A program made the position numbers and the translations under genes. From contig JBMOLK010000076.1 of the NCBI GenBank assembly GCA_049325575.1, forward strand, positions 1 through 17,695: a stretch of DNA of 17,695 nt. The letters run 5' to 3'. The notes beneath the pieces are model-generated. The model saw only the letters and a program-made list of their open reading frames with translations, searched no databases and had not been told where the DNA came from. This document shows positions 5,563-14,136 of this stretch, one piece after another. Source of the stretch: JBMOLK01 sp049325575. GTDB taxonomy: Bacteria > Bacillota > Clostridia > Acetivibrionales > Acetivibrionaceae. Each line of letters opens with the position of its first letter. Position 1 is the stretch's first letter.

Positions 5563-6348
5563 TTAAATATGTGTTTTTGCTTTATTCCATAGTTCATCCA
5601 TCTCCTTAAGTGTCATCTGCGAAAGCTCCCTTCCATTTTTTGCGCTCTCCTTTTCAATAAATTCAAACCTTTTGATAAATTTATTTATTGATCCGGTTAA
5701 AGCCAACTCGGGCTGCACTTTTAAGAATCTAGATAAATTTACTATGGAAAATAATACATCTCCCATTTCATCATTTATTCTTGCCACATCTTTACTTTTA
5801 TATACATCTTTTAACTCATCTATTTCTTCAATTACCTTTGAAAACACATCTTCGACATTATCCCAATCAAAACCCACCTGGGATGCCTTCTGTTGAACCT
5901 TAAAGCTTCTCATTAGAGCCGGAAGGTTTGAAGGTACATCCTTTAGTACATCTGTCTGGCTTTTAATTCCCTTTTCCTTCTTCTTTATTTCCTCCCAGTT
6001 GGTTACAACATCATCTGCCGTATCTGCTTTATCTTCGCCGAAAACATGAGTATGCCTAAGAACCATTTTCCTGCAGATTCCGGATACGACATCTTCCATA
6101 GTGAACTCATTTTCCTCTGCTGCTATCTGTGCATGAAAGACAATTTGCAGCAGAAGGTCACCCAACTCTTCGCAAAGCCTTTTTTTATCGTTTAGATCTA
6201 TTACCTCCAAAACTTCATAGGTTTCTTCAATAAGATACCTTTTAAGGCTTTCATGGGTTTGTTCCCTATCCCATGGACACCCGTTTTCACTTCTTAAAAG
6301 TTTCATAATATCAACCAGATCGGAAAAAGAATATTTATCTTTTAGCAT
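5563..6348 (-). CDS. mazG: MazG nucleoside triphosphate pyrophosphohydrolase
   Basis: The protein hydrolyses NTPs to NMP and pyrophosphate, probably as housekeeping against abnormal nucleotides. Its 261 residues contain two tandem all-alpha MazG domains. The first has the metal-binding motifs EETYE (41-45) and EELGD (60-64) and the conserved RHTHVFG (98-104). The second has EEIDE (174-178) and DEMGD (193-197). The N-terminal GCPWDREQTHESLKRYL is characteristic. Bacillus YabN at this position carries an extra N-terminal tetrapyrrole-methylase-like domain; here only the MazG part is present, as in E. coli MazG. The ATG start follows AAGGAGC-type purines and a promoter with an extended -10. Its divergent neighbour is an L,D-transpeptidase gene. 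Confidence 0.93.
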   Translation of the reverse strand: MLKDKYSFSDLVDIMKLLRSENGCPWDREQTHESLKRYLIEETYEVLEVIDLNDKKRLCEELGDLLLQIVFHAQIAAEENEFTMEDVVSGICRKMVLRHTHVFGEDKADTADDVVTNWEEIKKKEKGIKSQTDVLKDVPSNLPALMRSFKVQQKASQVGFDWDNVEDVFSKVIEEIDELKDVYKSKDVARINDEMGDVLFSIVNLSRFLKVQPELALTGSINKFIKRFEFIEKESAKNGRELSQMTLKEMDELWNKAKTHI

Positions 6349-6382
6349 AGTATCAGCTCCTTGGTAGTACTTGGTTGCCTAC

Positions 6383-6411
6383 ATTATACCAGATACGTCA
6401 AAGTATTTACA
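6383..6411 (-). promoter_or_regulatory. Extended -10 promoter of mazG
   Basis: On the minus strand a perfect TATAAT (6388-6383) is preceded by TGG (extended -10) and, 17 nt upstream, by the weak -35 TGTAAA (6411-6406). It is about 35 bp from the mazG start and back to back with the L,D-transpeptidase promoter. Confidence 0.55.
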
Positions 6412-6429
6412 TAGGCAGCGCATCATTAA

Positions 6430-6463
6430 TTACCATTTTTTTATTACATGAATATTATGTAAT
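6430..6463 (+). promoter_or_regulatory. Promoter of the L,D-transpeptidase with overlapping inverted repeat
   Basis: TTACCA (6430-6435), 17 nt and TATTAT (6453-6458) form a moderate sigma-A-like promoter. The -10 lies inside the 7-bp inverted repeat ATTACAT-N7-ATGTAAT (6443-6463), a layout typical of repressor control. The repressor is unknown. Confidence 0.4.
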
Positions 6464-6487
6464 ACTAAACATTTTGGAGGTAAAAAC

Positions 6488-6859
6488 ATGTTTTATTATA
6501 TGTGCCCGTTTTTAGACCGGGCAACCTATAAAATAGTAATAAATACAGCGGCAAGAACCCTCACACTATACAAAAACGGTAAATGGTTTAAATCCTACCC
6601 TGTTGCTGTGGGTAAAAAAGCTACACCTACTCCCAAAGGAACCTTTAAGATAAAAAACAAGGCTGTAAACCCCGGAGGCCCCTTTGGTGCCAGGTGGATG
6701 GGTCTAACTGCCCCCGGAGGCAGCTATGGAATCCACGGCACAAACAACCCTTCATCTATAGGTAAAGCCGTATCCAATGGCTGCGTAAGAATGTACAACA
6801 AAGATGTTATAGAGCTTTTTAACCTTGTACCTGTAGGTACCACTGTACAAATAGTATAA
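6488..6859 (+). CDS. L,D-transpeptidase, YkuD domain only
   Basis: This 123-residue minimal YkuD-domain protein would form 3-3 cross-links in peptidoglycan or attach proteins to it. The catalytic signature is intact: H83 in GIHGTNNPSSIGKAVSNGCV (81-100), nucleophile C99, and R101. Upstream sequence matches the family strands (YKIVINTAARTLTLYKNGKW, then FKSYPVAVGK and TPTPKGTF). There is no signal peptide, membrane span, LysM or other wall-binding module, and the first ten residues (MFYYMCPFLD) are only mildly hydrophobic. How it reaches its substrate is unclear, though small spore-associated YkuD proteins exist. GGAGG lies 7 nt before the ATG. It is monocistronic, with its own promoter and a strong terminator, and runs against the surrounding cluster. 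Confidence 0.9.
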   Translation: MFYYMCPFLDRATYKIVINTAARTLTLYKNGKWFKSYPVAVGKKATPTPKGTFKIKNKAVNPGGPFGARWMGLTAPGGSYGIHGTNNPSSIGKAVSNGCVRMYNKDVIELFNLVPVGTTVQIV

Positions 6860-6873
6860 GCAGTAAATAAACT

Positions 6874-6914
6874 AAAAAATAACAGGTAATCCTTTAGGCT
6901 ACCTGTTATTTTTT
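6874..6914. terminator. Bidirectional terminator between ykuD-type gene and spoVT
   Basis: A 15-bp perfect stem (AAAAAATAACAGGTA 6874-6888 with its complement 6900-6914) has an 11-nt loop. A-tract and T-tract ends make it work in both directions for the converging L,D-transpeptidase and spoVT genes. Confidence 0.9.
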
Positions 6915-6945
6915 ATGGAGCAAAGTCATATTCATATTTGCTAAA

Positions 6946-7500
6946 TTACTGTTCCATCTGCTTTCCTAAAAAGCCAGCAGCTGTCTGAGCAAGTTTTGCT
7001 TCTACTTCTCCCATCCGAACATTAGGATCTGTTGATAAAAATATAACTGCACCTATAGGGTCACCTTCTGAAATAATTGGAGTTACTACTTGTGAAGAAT
7101 ACTTCTTATCTCCGGCATCATCAGCCAATATGCTGATTGGCTTTTCTTCTGGAGCTTTTACAACGAGTGTAGTCTTTTCTTCTATAACTCTTTCAATTTC
7201 CGGACTTAAAGACTTCTCAAGAAACTCTTTTTTTGATGCTCCAGAAACTGCTATTATTGTATCTCTATCTGAAATACATGTTATATGACCACTTGTTTTG
7301 TGTAAGGATTCTGCATATTGAGCGGCGAAATCACTTAATTCACCGATTGGTGAATACTTCTTTAATATAACTTCTCCTTCTCTATCAGTAAATATTTCGA
7401 GAGGGTCACCTTCTCTAATTCTTAAAGTCCTTCTTATTTCTTTTGGAATAACTACTCTTCCCAAGTCATCTATCCTTCTGACTATTCCGGTCGCCTTCAA
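6946..7500 (-). CDS. spoVT: Stage V sporulation regulator SpoVT
   Basis: This 184-residue transcription factor has an AbrB-type swapped-hairpin DNA-binding domain at residues 1-50 (MKATGIVRRIDDLGRVVIPK at the start, then IRRTLRIREGDPLEIF) and a GAF-like domain at about 55-180. In Bacillus it is made in the forespore under sigma-G and tunes sigma-G-dependent genes, affecting spore coat, germination and SASP levels. The N-terminus is nearly identical to remembered Bacillus SpoVT. The start is TTG, supported by GGAGG at 9-nt spacing and by conservation of MKATG. It converges with the L,D-transpeptidase gene and shares its terminator. The effector bound by the GAF domain is unknown. Confidence 0.96.
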   Translation of the reverse strand: MKATGIVRRIDDLGRVVIPKEIRRTLRIREGDPLEIFTDREGEVILKKYSPIGELSDFAAQYAESLHKTSGHITCISDRDTIIAVSGASKKEFLEKSLSPEIERVIEEKTTLVVKAPEEKPISILADDAGDKKYSSQVVTPIISEGDPIGAVIFLSTDPNVRMGEVEAKLAQTAAGFLGKQMEQ

Positions 7501-7542
7501 TTTATTTTACCTCCTTTTCTTGATTAATTGATAGTACAGTTT

Positions 7543-7572
7543 TATTATTAATTATTTATTGGAGTTTTATAC
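7543..7572 (-). promoter_or_regulatory. Candidate sigma-G promoter of spoVT
   Basis: On the minus strand GTATA (7572-7568), an 18-nt spacer and AATAATA (7549-7543) resemble the Bacillus sigma-G pattern (GHATR, about 18, CATAMTA) with one mismatch. It lies about 43 bp upstream of the TTG start. The region is AT-rich, so chance matches are easy; known sigma-G control of spoVT is the main support. Confidence 0.35.
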
Positions 7573-7613
7573 ATTATAGGTGAATTATGATAACTCAAAA
7601 AATCGGTAACAAA

Positions 7614-7638
7614 AAAAGACCGGCAAGGCCAGTCTTTT
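7614..7638 (-). terminator. Intrinsic terminator of the PrsA-type gene
   Basis: On the minus strand AAAAGAC-T-GGC pairs with GCC-G-GTCTTTT (10 pairs and one mismatch) around a 3-nt loop, followed by more T residues. It lies 20 bp after the foldase stop and upstream of spoVT. Confidence 0.85.
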
Positions 7639-7657
7639 CTGCATATTAATGTATTTA

Positions 7658-8701
7658 TTAAACTTTTACACTGTCTAAAGCAAATTTATTCTCAACCAGA
7701 TTATACTGTGATTCTTTTGTCCATTGTTCCAATATTTTTTGATACTTTTCCGAAGTTATTGAATTTTTTACTTTGTCTTTTACATCATTATATGAAGTTC
7801 TCTTCTCCAGCTTTACAACATGATATCCAAACTCCGACTGTACAACGCTTAGAGTTCCAACTTTTTCCTTCATTGCCCAATCTTTTATCTCGGGAATTCC
7901 CCTGGTATAATCCATTTCGATTATACCGCCGTTATCTTTGGCAGTTGGGTCTGCAGACAGTTCTTTTGCTAAAGCTTCGATATCCCCGCCATTATTAATC
8001 TTCTCAAGGGTTTCCTTTGACTTATCGTCTGCTTTCTTTTGTTCATCATTTGACAAAGGCTCTCCTGTCTGAAGATTTTTGGTTGGAAACAGTATGTGTC
8101 TTACGGTTACCTTATCAAACTTATTACTGTTTTTGTCATATTCAGCCTTCATATCTTCTTCTGTAACACTGATACCTTTTTGTTCTTCCTGTACAAACTT
8201 GTAAACCAGCATAAGGTCTTTTAAGACTTCCTTATACTGCTTGAAGCTTATATTGTATATCTTCTTAAATTCCTTTTCTGCTTCCGGCTTTCCCTGGAAT
8301 TTGGCGGACATTTCACCTATTAAACTATCTATGGAATCTTCTACATTTTTCATATCCTTATCATTTAAAAACAATTTCTTTTCTCTTGCCTTTATAAGTT
8401 GAATCTTAAATTCCTTAGCGCTGTCAAGAGCCCTCTGCTTTGCTACCGCCCTTGCATCATTTCCTTCTACCTTTGAGTTCCAAAATGCTTCCCTTGACGC
8501 TTCATCTGTAAGATTTGCATCACTTTCCATCTGGAGCTTTACAGAACCAAGAAAGAAACTGTACTCATTCCTCGTAATCTTCTCTCCCGCTACAGTACCA
8601 ACGTAACTCGTGGCACTTGCGTAATAAATATAGCCTCCTATCGCCAAGACAACCAGCAGAATTACTGCCGCAGAAATAACCATCTTCTTGTTCTTTAACA
8701 C
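7658..8701 (-). CDS. Membrane-anchored PrsA-type peptidyl-prolyl isomerase
   Basis: This 347-residue extracytoplasmic foldase helps exported proteins fold after translocation. One N-terminal span at about residues 8-27 is followed by a SurA/PrsA-like chaperone region (about 35-190, mostly alpha) and a parvulin PpiC domain at about 196-300 (KVTVRHILF, then LAKELSADPTAKDNGG and SEFGYHVVKLEKR). Bacillus PrsA is a lipoprotein; here there is no lipobox cysteine, so anchoring is probably by the N-terminal helix. The start is GTG with GGAG only 3 nt away; an ATG six codons later (8681-8683) is an alternative but is about 20 nt from the site. It follows mfd by 91 bp, an arrangement I recall from other clostridia. 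Confidence 0.9.
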   Translation of the reverse strand: MLKNKKMVISAAVILLVVLAIGGYIYYASATSYVGTVAGEKITRNEYSFFLGSVKLQMESDANLTDEASREAFWNSKVEGNDARAVAKQRALDSAKEFKIQLIKAREKKLFLNDKDMKNVEDSIDSLIGEMSAKFQGKPEAEKEFKKIYNISFKQYKEVLKDLMLVYKFVQEEQKGISVTEEDMKAEYDKNSNKFDKVTVRHILFPTKNLQTGEPLSNDEQKKADDKSKETLEKINNGGDIEALAKELSADPTAKDNGGIIEMDYTRGIPEIKDWAMKEKVGTLSVVQSEFGYHVVKLEKRTSYNDVKDKVKNSITSEKYQKILEQWTKESQYNLVENKFALDSVKV

Positions 8702-8792
8702 ACTATCTCCTCACATTCTCTAAGATAATCCACTTGAAATTATTTCGTAACATAATAATCCCAGCTATAAATATTATAATAAATTGTAAACA

Positions 8793-11700
8793 CTACTGCA
8801 ATTTTTTAATGTTCTGTAACAAAATCTTAATATTTTCTAACAATTCCTGCCTTTTTACTCCGGTTATCTTAAATGTGATGTAAGGCTTGCTGCTGGCTGT
8901 AAACAGAAGCTTACGCCTGTACTGGTCCATCAGCTTTCCCAGCACTTCAAAGTTTATACTTCTGTTCTCCATAAACTGTAATATTATATTATCATTTTTC
9001 TCCTGTATGGATGAAAACCCGCAGGACTTGGCTAGTGATTTCATGTAAGCAATCATAATCAGGTTTCTCACCGGAATGGGTATTTCACCGTAGCGGTCCA
9101 TGAGTTCATCCTCTACATCAAGAACATCCTGCTCGTCATGAATAGATGCTATCTTCTTATACATCTCTATCTTCTGGTTCTCGCTGCTTATATAATCATT
9201 ATCTATATATGCGCTGATATTGATATCTATGGAAATTTCCATATCTTCTTCTTGTGACGGTATGCCTCTTAGTTCATTGACTGCCTCCGAAAGAAGCTTG
9301 CAGTACATGTCGTAACCCACTGAATCAATATGCCCATGCTGCTGGGGGCCCAACAGATTTCCTGCTCCCCTTATCTGTAAATCCCTCATGGCTATCTTAA
9401 AGCCTGAACCAAACTCGGTAAACTCCTTTATAGCCTGAAGTCTTTTTTCTGCAATTTCTGAAAGAACCTTATCCTTTTTGTAGGTTATATAAGCATATGC
9501 AAGCCTGTTTGAACGCCCTACCCTTCCCCGGAGCTGATAAAGCTGTGCAAGTCCCATTTTGTCTGCATCTTCAACTATTATTGTATTTACGTTTGGCATA
9601 TCAAGCCCCGATTCTATTATGGTGGTACAAACCAGTACATCAAATTCTCCGTTAATAAACTGAAACATGATATTCTCAAGCTCGGTTTCGTTCATCTGTC
9701 CATGGGCAACTGCAACCCTGGCATCAGGAACCAGGTTCTTTATTTCGGAGGCCTTTATATTTATGGACCGGACTCTGTTATATAGATAAAACACCTGACC
9801 ATTACGGCTTAGCTCCCTGCTGATAGCCTCTCTAATAACCTCCGGGTTGTGCTCCATGACATAGGTCTGTACAGGGTACCTTTCCTCAGGAGGGTCTTCA
9901 ATTGTACTGATATCCCTTATTCCTACCATAGACATGTGAAGGGTCCTGGGGATAGGTGTAGCTGTAAGGGTCAGTACATCTATATTGGCCTTCATATTCT
10001 TGATTCTTTCTTTATGCATTACTCCAAACCGCTGCTCTTCGTCTATTACCAGAAGTCCCAGTTCCTTAAATTTGATATCCTTCTGAATAAGCCTGTGGGT
10101 GCCAATAAGAACATCAACAACTCCCGACTTGACATCCTTCAATATCCTCTTTTGCTCTGATTGGGTCCTGAACCGGCTGATTACATCAACGGTAACAGGA
10201 AAGTCCTTCATCCTTTCCTTAAAGTTGTTGTACTGCTGTTGTGCCAAAACAGTTGTAGGAACCAGGTATGCTACCTGCTTTCCCTCCATAACTGCTTTAA
10301 AAACAGCCCTCATGGCAACCTCTGTCTTACCATATCCCACATCGCCGCAAAGAAGTCTATCCATGGGCTTGGTAGATTCCATATCCTTCTTTATTTCTTC
10401 TATGCATTTTAACTGGTCGTCAGTTTCCTGATATGGAAACAGCTCTTCAAACTGTTTCTGCCACACTGTATCCTTTGGGTAGGCATGGCCTTCTAGAGAT
10501 TCCCTCTGTGCATAAAGCCTGATAAGCTCCTCTGCCAGTTCCTTCAATGACTCTTTCGCCTTCGCCTTGGTTTTTATCCATTCTGTTCCTCCAAGCCTGC
10601 TAAGCTTGGGTGATTTACCCTCGGATCCTATATACTTTTGAATGAGGTCAAGCTGATTTGTAGGAACATAGAGGAAATCTCCCTCATGGTATTGAATCTT
10701 TAGATAATCTTTCTTTATATTCTCTACTACAAGCTGCTCAATACCTACGTATTTCCCTATTCCATGAAGCTGGTGGACAACATGGTCCCCTACATTGAGT
10801 TCCGTAAAAACACTTATCTTTTGTCCTTTATTTTTATTTGCCGCGATTCTCTTAAGCTTTTTATCCTGTCCAAAAAGCTCCTTCCCGCTCACTACTACAA
10901 AGCCTATGTTCTGGTATTCAAAGCCCCTGTTGAGACTTCCATGGGTTATAACTACCTGACCGGGTAAAATTTCCTCTTTAAGCTCTTCCATATAGTGTGT
11001 TTCCATACCCTCAGACCTTAAAGTCTCAGCCAGCATCTGTCCACGACTTCTTGTGCCGGGTAATATAACCACCCTTGCATTGTTTTTCTTCCAGTGCTTT
11101 ATATCTTCTTTTAGTAGCTCCAGGTGTCCCTGATATGAATTTAGAAGCTTAGAGACTATGCCGATTCTTCTGCTTCTATTTATGTGTTCTTCATCTGCAG
11201 CCAGGGTATTAAAAAATACAGTTTTACCGCTGCTTAGTTTACTCCAAATAAAGTCTAAGTCAAAATAGATATTAAAGCTTCCGGGAAGTAAATGTCCTTT
11301 TTCCAGAAGGCCTTTACACATTTCATTATTTTCCAGCATAAGATTTTCAAGCCTTTGTTCTACCCTTTTAGGTTCGTCAACAAACACCAGAATGCTATCT
11401 TCTATAAAATCTGTAATTAGTGCGGGTTTATCAATAACATAAGGAATATACCTGTCCATCCCCGGAAAGTAATACTCCTGCCGGAACCTTTCCATATCCG
11501 ATTTGATCTTGGCCTCCAGCTTTTCAATATAGCTATCAATGCTCTTACCTTTGACGCTTCTGATGTGTTCTCTAAGGTCCTCCGATATCCTGTTTAATAT
11601 ACTGTCTCTTCGATCAGGATAATATATTAGCTCTCTAGCAGGCAGTATGGTCACATCCTGTACTTTCTCAATGGATCTTTGGGACAGTATGTCAAAACTT

Positions 11701-12329
11701 CTTATAGAGTCTACCTCATCGTCAAAAAGCTCTATACGCGCAGCTGCATTAATGTTTACAGGGAAAATATCAATTATTCCCCCTCTTACTGCAAACTGCC
11801 CCTTTCCTTCAACTGTAGTGACTCTTTCATAGCCTATAGAAACAAGCTTGGCTGTAACAAGGTTAAGGTCTATCCTTTCTCCCGGCGAAAACGTAAGAAT
11901 GCTGTTAGTAAAAAGTTCCTTATCTATAAGCTTGTGGCTTAGTGCTTCGGCTCCCGTTACCAAGAACTTATAATCCCCCCTGATAATCCTGTGGAGGGTA
12001 TTTATCCTTTCATAAACCGAATCATAACTTTTTGCCTCTACATCATGCAGCATAATCTCCTTGGCCGAAAAAAACAGAACGTCTTTCCCAAAAAATAAGG
12101 AGAAGTCCTCGTATATTTTCCTTGCCTGCATCTCGTTATATGCAACAAAAATCCCTTTAAGCCCTGAATGTCTGCAAAGCGCATATGCCATATGAGCCTT
12201 TTGAGACTCAGAAGGTCCTATGGCAGTAACAGGCATAGCCCCTTTTTTGATGCATTCAAGGATATCGGTATATTCTTTTATCTCTATAAGTGGATCAATC
12301 AAATATTCCTTTTCCTTCAAGATGTTCAT
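8793..12329 (-). CDS. mfd: Transcription-repair coupling factor Mfd
   Basis: The protein removes RNA polymerase stalled at DNA lesions and recruits UvrA. It has 1178 residues, full length for the family. An N-terminal UvrB-like module spans about 20-350; its Walker A site is degenerate (AIGPSESQKAH, 36-46), as is normal for Mfd, which binds UvrA here but does not hydrolyse ATP. The RNA-polymerase-interacting CarD-like domain is at about 508-575. The RecG-like translocase spans about 610-960, with Walker A GDVGYGKT (662-669), DEEQ (763-766), TATPIPRT (789-796) and QLRGRVGR (932-939). The TRG region is near 985-1000 (GAGNLLGPQQHGH) and the regulatory D7 domain runs from about 1020 to the end. 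It starts 19 bp after pth and is probably co-transcribed with it. Confidence 0.98.
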   Translation of the reverse strand: MNILKEKEYLIDPLIEIKEYTDILECIKKGAMPVTAIGPSESQKAHMAYALCRHSGLKGIFVAYNEMQARKIYEDFSLFFGKDVLFFSAKEIMLHDVEAKSYDSVYERINTLHRIIRGDYKFLVTGAEALSHKLIDKELFTNSILTFSPGERIDLNLVTAKLVSIGYERVTTVEGKGQFAVRGGIIDIFPVNINAAARIELFDDEVDSIRSFDILSQRSIEKVQDVTILPARELIYYPDRRDSILNRISEDLREHIRSVKGKSIDSYIEKLEAKIKSDMERFRQEYYFPGMDRYIPYVIDKPALITDFIEDSILVFVDEPKRVEQRLENLMLENNEMCKGLLEKGHLLPGSFNIYFDLDFIWSKLSSGKTVFFNTLAADEEHINRSRRIGIVSKLLNSYQGHLELLKEDIKHWKKNNARVVILPGTRSRGQMLAETLRSEGMETHYMEELKEEILPGQVVITHGSLNRGFEYQNIGFVVVSGKELFGQDKKLKRIAANKNKGQKISVFTELNVGDHVVHQLHGIGKYVGIEQLVVENIKKDYLKIQYHEGDFLYVPTNQLDLIQKYIGSEGKSPKLSRLGGTEWIKTKAKAKESLKELAEELIRLYAQRESLEGHAYPKDTVWQKQFEELFPYQETDDQLKCIEEIKKDMESTKPMDRLLCGDVGYGKTEVAMRAVFKAVMEGKQVAYLVPTTVLAQQQYNNFKERMKDFPVTVDVISRFRTQSEQKRILKDVKSGVVDVLIGTHRLIQKDIKFKELGLLVIDEEQRFGVMHKERIKNMKANIDVLTLTATPIPRTLHMSMVGIRDISTIEDPPEERYPVQTYVMEHNPEVIREAISRELSRNGQVFYLYNRVRSINIKASEIKNLVPDARVAVAHGQMNETELENIMFQFINGEFDVLVCTTIIESGLDMPNVNTIIVEDADKMGLAQLYQLRGRVGRSNRLAYAYITYKKDKVLSEIAEKRLQAIKEFTEFGSGFKIAMRDLQIRGAGNLLGPQQHGHIDSVGYDMYCKLLSEAVNELRGIPSQEEDMEISIDINISAYIDNDYISSENQKIEMYKKIASIHDEQDVLDVEDELMDRYGEIPIPVRNLIMIAYMKSLAKSCGFSSIQEKNDNIILQFMENRSINFEVLGKLMDQYRRKLLFTASSKPYITFKITGVKRQELLENIKILLQNIKKLQ

Positions 12330-12348
12330 ATTGATTTAACCACACCTT

Positions 12349-12930
12349 CTATTTGTTATATTTATTCATTGCCTGGTCTATTCCTGATTTTATTATGGTT
12401 TCAACAGCATCTGCTGCATTGGATATGGTTTCTTCAACCGTCTTTCTTTCCTCGCCCGTAAACCTGCTAAGAACGAAATTTGCAAGATCCCAACCTGCCG
12501 GCGGTTTATCCACACCTATTCTTACCCTTGGGAACTCATCAGATTGTATCTGATATATGACAGATCTCATACCGTTATGGGTTCCGGCACTCCCTTTTGG
12601 CCTTAACCTAAGCTTTCCAACGGGCAGGTCTATATCATCATATATTATTATAATGTTTTTTACGGAAACTTTATACCATTCGAGTATTTCCCGGACACTT
12701 TCCCCGCTTAGATTCATAAAAGTCTGAGGTTTGACCAGCATTACCCTTTTACCACCAATGGTGCCATCACCCGAAAGTGCCTTATGCTTTAATTTTGTCA
12801 GCCTTATACCATGCCTCACTGATAGAAGGTCAATAGTATCAAAGCCCACATTATGTCTTGTATTATCATACTTTGTTCCTGGATTTCCAAGCCCGACAAC
12901 TATATATAAATCTTCCACGCCTTTCACCAT
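12349..12930 (-). CDS. pth: Peptidyl-tRNA hydrolase
   Basis: The protein cleaves peptidyl-tRNA released from stalled ribosomes, recycling tRNA. It has 193 residues. The active-site set is complete: GLGNPG (13-18), catalytic H26 in NTRHNVGF, N73 in TFMNLSG, D98 in IYDDIDLP, and GTHNGM with N119. In E. coli numbering these are H20, N68, D93 and N114. The N-terminus is about six residues longer than usual; the ATG at 12930 lacks a clear ribosome binding site, and an in-frame GTG at codon 5 would give a more typical start, so the start is uncertain. It lies between prs and mfd as in Bacillus, without the ctc gene often found there. Confidence 0.95.
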   Translation of the reverse strand: MVKGVEDLYIVVGLGNPGTKYDNTRHNVGFDTIDLLSVRHGIRLTKLKHKALSGDGTIGGKRVMLVKPQTFMNLSGESVREILEWYKVSVKNIIIIYDDIDLPVGKLRLRPKGSAGTHNGMRSVIYQIQSDEFPRVRIGVDKPPAGWDLANFVLSRFTGEERKTVEETISNAADAVETIIKSGIDQAMNKYNK

Positions 12931-12954
12931 ACTTTCACTCTTTATTAATCGTTT

Positions 12955-12970
12955 ATATAACAGACCTGTT
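12955..12970 (-). repeat. 16-bp sequence shared with the region downstream of yabR
   Basis: On the minus strand this is AACAGGTCTGTTATAT, identical to the plus strand at 109-124. It contains the dyad AACAG-GT-CTGTT. Located 25 bp upstream of pth, it could be an operator; no binding protein is known to me. Confidence 0.35.
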
Positions 12971-12996
12971 TCACAGCCTGTATAATTTAAAATAAT

Positions 12997-13025
12997 TGCC
13001 TCCCTAAGATTGCTTTAAGGAGGCA
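12997..13025 (-). terminator. Hairpin between prs and pth
   Basis: A 7-bp perfect stem (TGCCTCC / GGAGGCA) is extended by TAA/TTA after one mismatch. On the minus strand it is followed by AATTATTTTAAATT, T-rich but not a clean U-tract. It is probably a partial terminator after prs, or an mRNA-end hairpin. Confidence 0.5.
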
Positions 13026-13085
13026 CTTTCATGTAACCGTAAAAACAGGAACTTGTCCAAAAACACTGCTATTTATAAGTTTACA

Positions 13086-14048
13086 TTATTCCTGCTGTGT
13101 AAACAACGTGCTTATGGAAATATCTCCATATATCCTTTCAATAGCTTCTGCAAATACTGTAGCCACCGAAAGTGAAGTTATTTTACCAATTTTCTTACCT
13201 TCATCAAGCGGAATGGTATTTAGCGTAACAAGCTCTTTCATTTCAGACTTATCTATTCTTTCTATGGCAGGTCCCGATAAAACACCATGAGTACAGCATG
13301 CATATACTTCCTTTGCCCCGATTTCCACTAACGCATTAACAGCGTTAACAATTGTTCCTCCCGTATCTATAAGATCATCAACCAATATAACCTTTTTATC
13401 GTTTACATCACCGATTATATTCATTATTTCAGATACATTTGCCTTTGGTCTTCTCTTATCAATTATAGCCAATGGGACATCCAATCTTTCTGCAAATTTT
13501 CTTGACCTTGATACACTCCCAACATCCGGAGATACTACAACCACATCACTTGTATCTTCAAACTTTTCTTTAAAATAGTTTGCCAAAATAGGCACTCCCA
13601 ACAGGTGATCAAGCGGAATATCAAAAAATCCCTGAAGCTGCGGAGCGTGCAAATCCATTGTTAATACCCTGTCAGCTCCTGCCGTAGTCAACAAATTCGC
13701 TACAAGCTTTGCGGAAATAGGATCTCTGGCTTTAGCTTTTCTATCCTGCCTTGCATACCCGTAATAAGGTATAACAGCAGTTATCCTTCCTGCTGATGCT
13801 CTTCTTAATGCGTCTATTATAATTAAAAGCTCAACAAGGTTGTCATTTACGGGCGGACATGTAGATTGAATTATAAATACGTCCGAACCCCTTACAACTT
13901 CATTGATGTTTATCGCACATTCACCATCACTGAATTTTCCTACGGTAGCCAGTCCAAGCGGAAGACCTATTTTCTCAGCAATTTCTGCAGCCAGTTCCCT
14001 GTTGGAGTTACCTGCAAATATTTTGATATCCTTACCATGTAAATTCAT
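13086..14048 (-). CDS. prs: Ribose-phosphate pyrophosphokinase
   Basis: The protein makes PRPP from ribose 5-phosphate and ATP, for purine, pyrimidine, histidine, tryptophan and NAD synthesis. Its 320 residues form a class I enzyme. The PRPP-binding loop VILVDDLIDTGGT is at 220-232, the catalytic flexible loop YARQDRKAKARDPI at about 98-111 and the metal-binding MDLH at 131-134. The N-terminal KIFAGNSNRELA is typical. Its product is the effector sensed by PurR, encoded upstream in the same cluster. The ATG has AAGGGG about 9 nt away. It follows glmU by 88 bp and is probably in the same transcript. Confidence 0.97.
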   Translation of the reverse strand: MNLHGKDIKIFAGNSNRELAAEIAEKIGLPLGLATVGKFSDGECAININEVVRGSDVFIIQSTCPPVNDNLVELLIIIDALRRASAGRITAVIPYYGYARQDRKAKARDPISAKLVANLLTTAGADRVLTMDLHAPQLQGFFDIPLDHLLGVPILANYFKEKFEDTSDVVVVSPDVGSVSRSRKFAERLDVPLAIIDKRRPKANVSEIMNIIGDVNDKKVILVDDLIDTGGTIVNAVNALVEIGAKEVYACCTHGVLSGPAIERIDKSEMKELVTLNTIPLDEGKKIGKITSLSVATVFAEAIERIYGDISISTLFTQQE

Positions 14049-14136
14049 CTTATGTTCCCCTTCTTTTTATTTATATAATTTTAATTTTAAATCTTATATA
14101 ATTTCATTGACTAATAATTTGTTATGCTTATAAACA

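Noticed and set aside
9849..12461. Several plus-strand frames of 60-110 codons
   Set aside because: All are antisense to mfd or pth, whose full-length domain structure is unambiguous.
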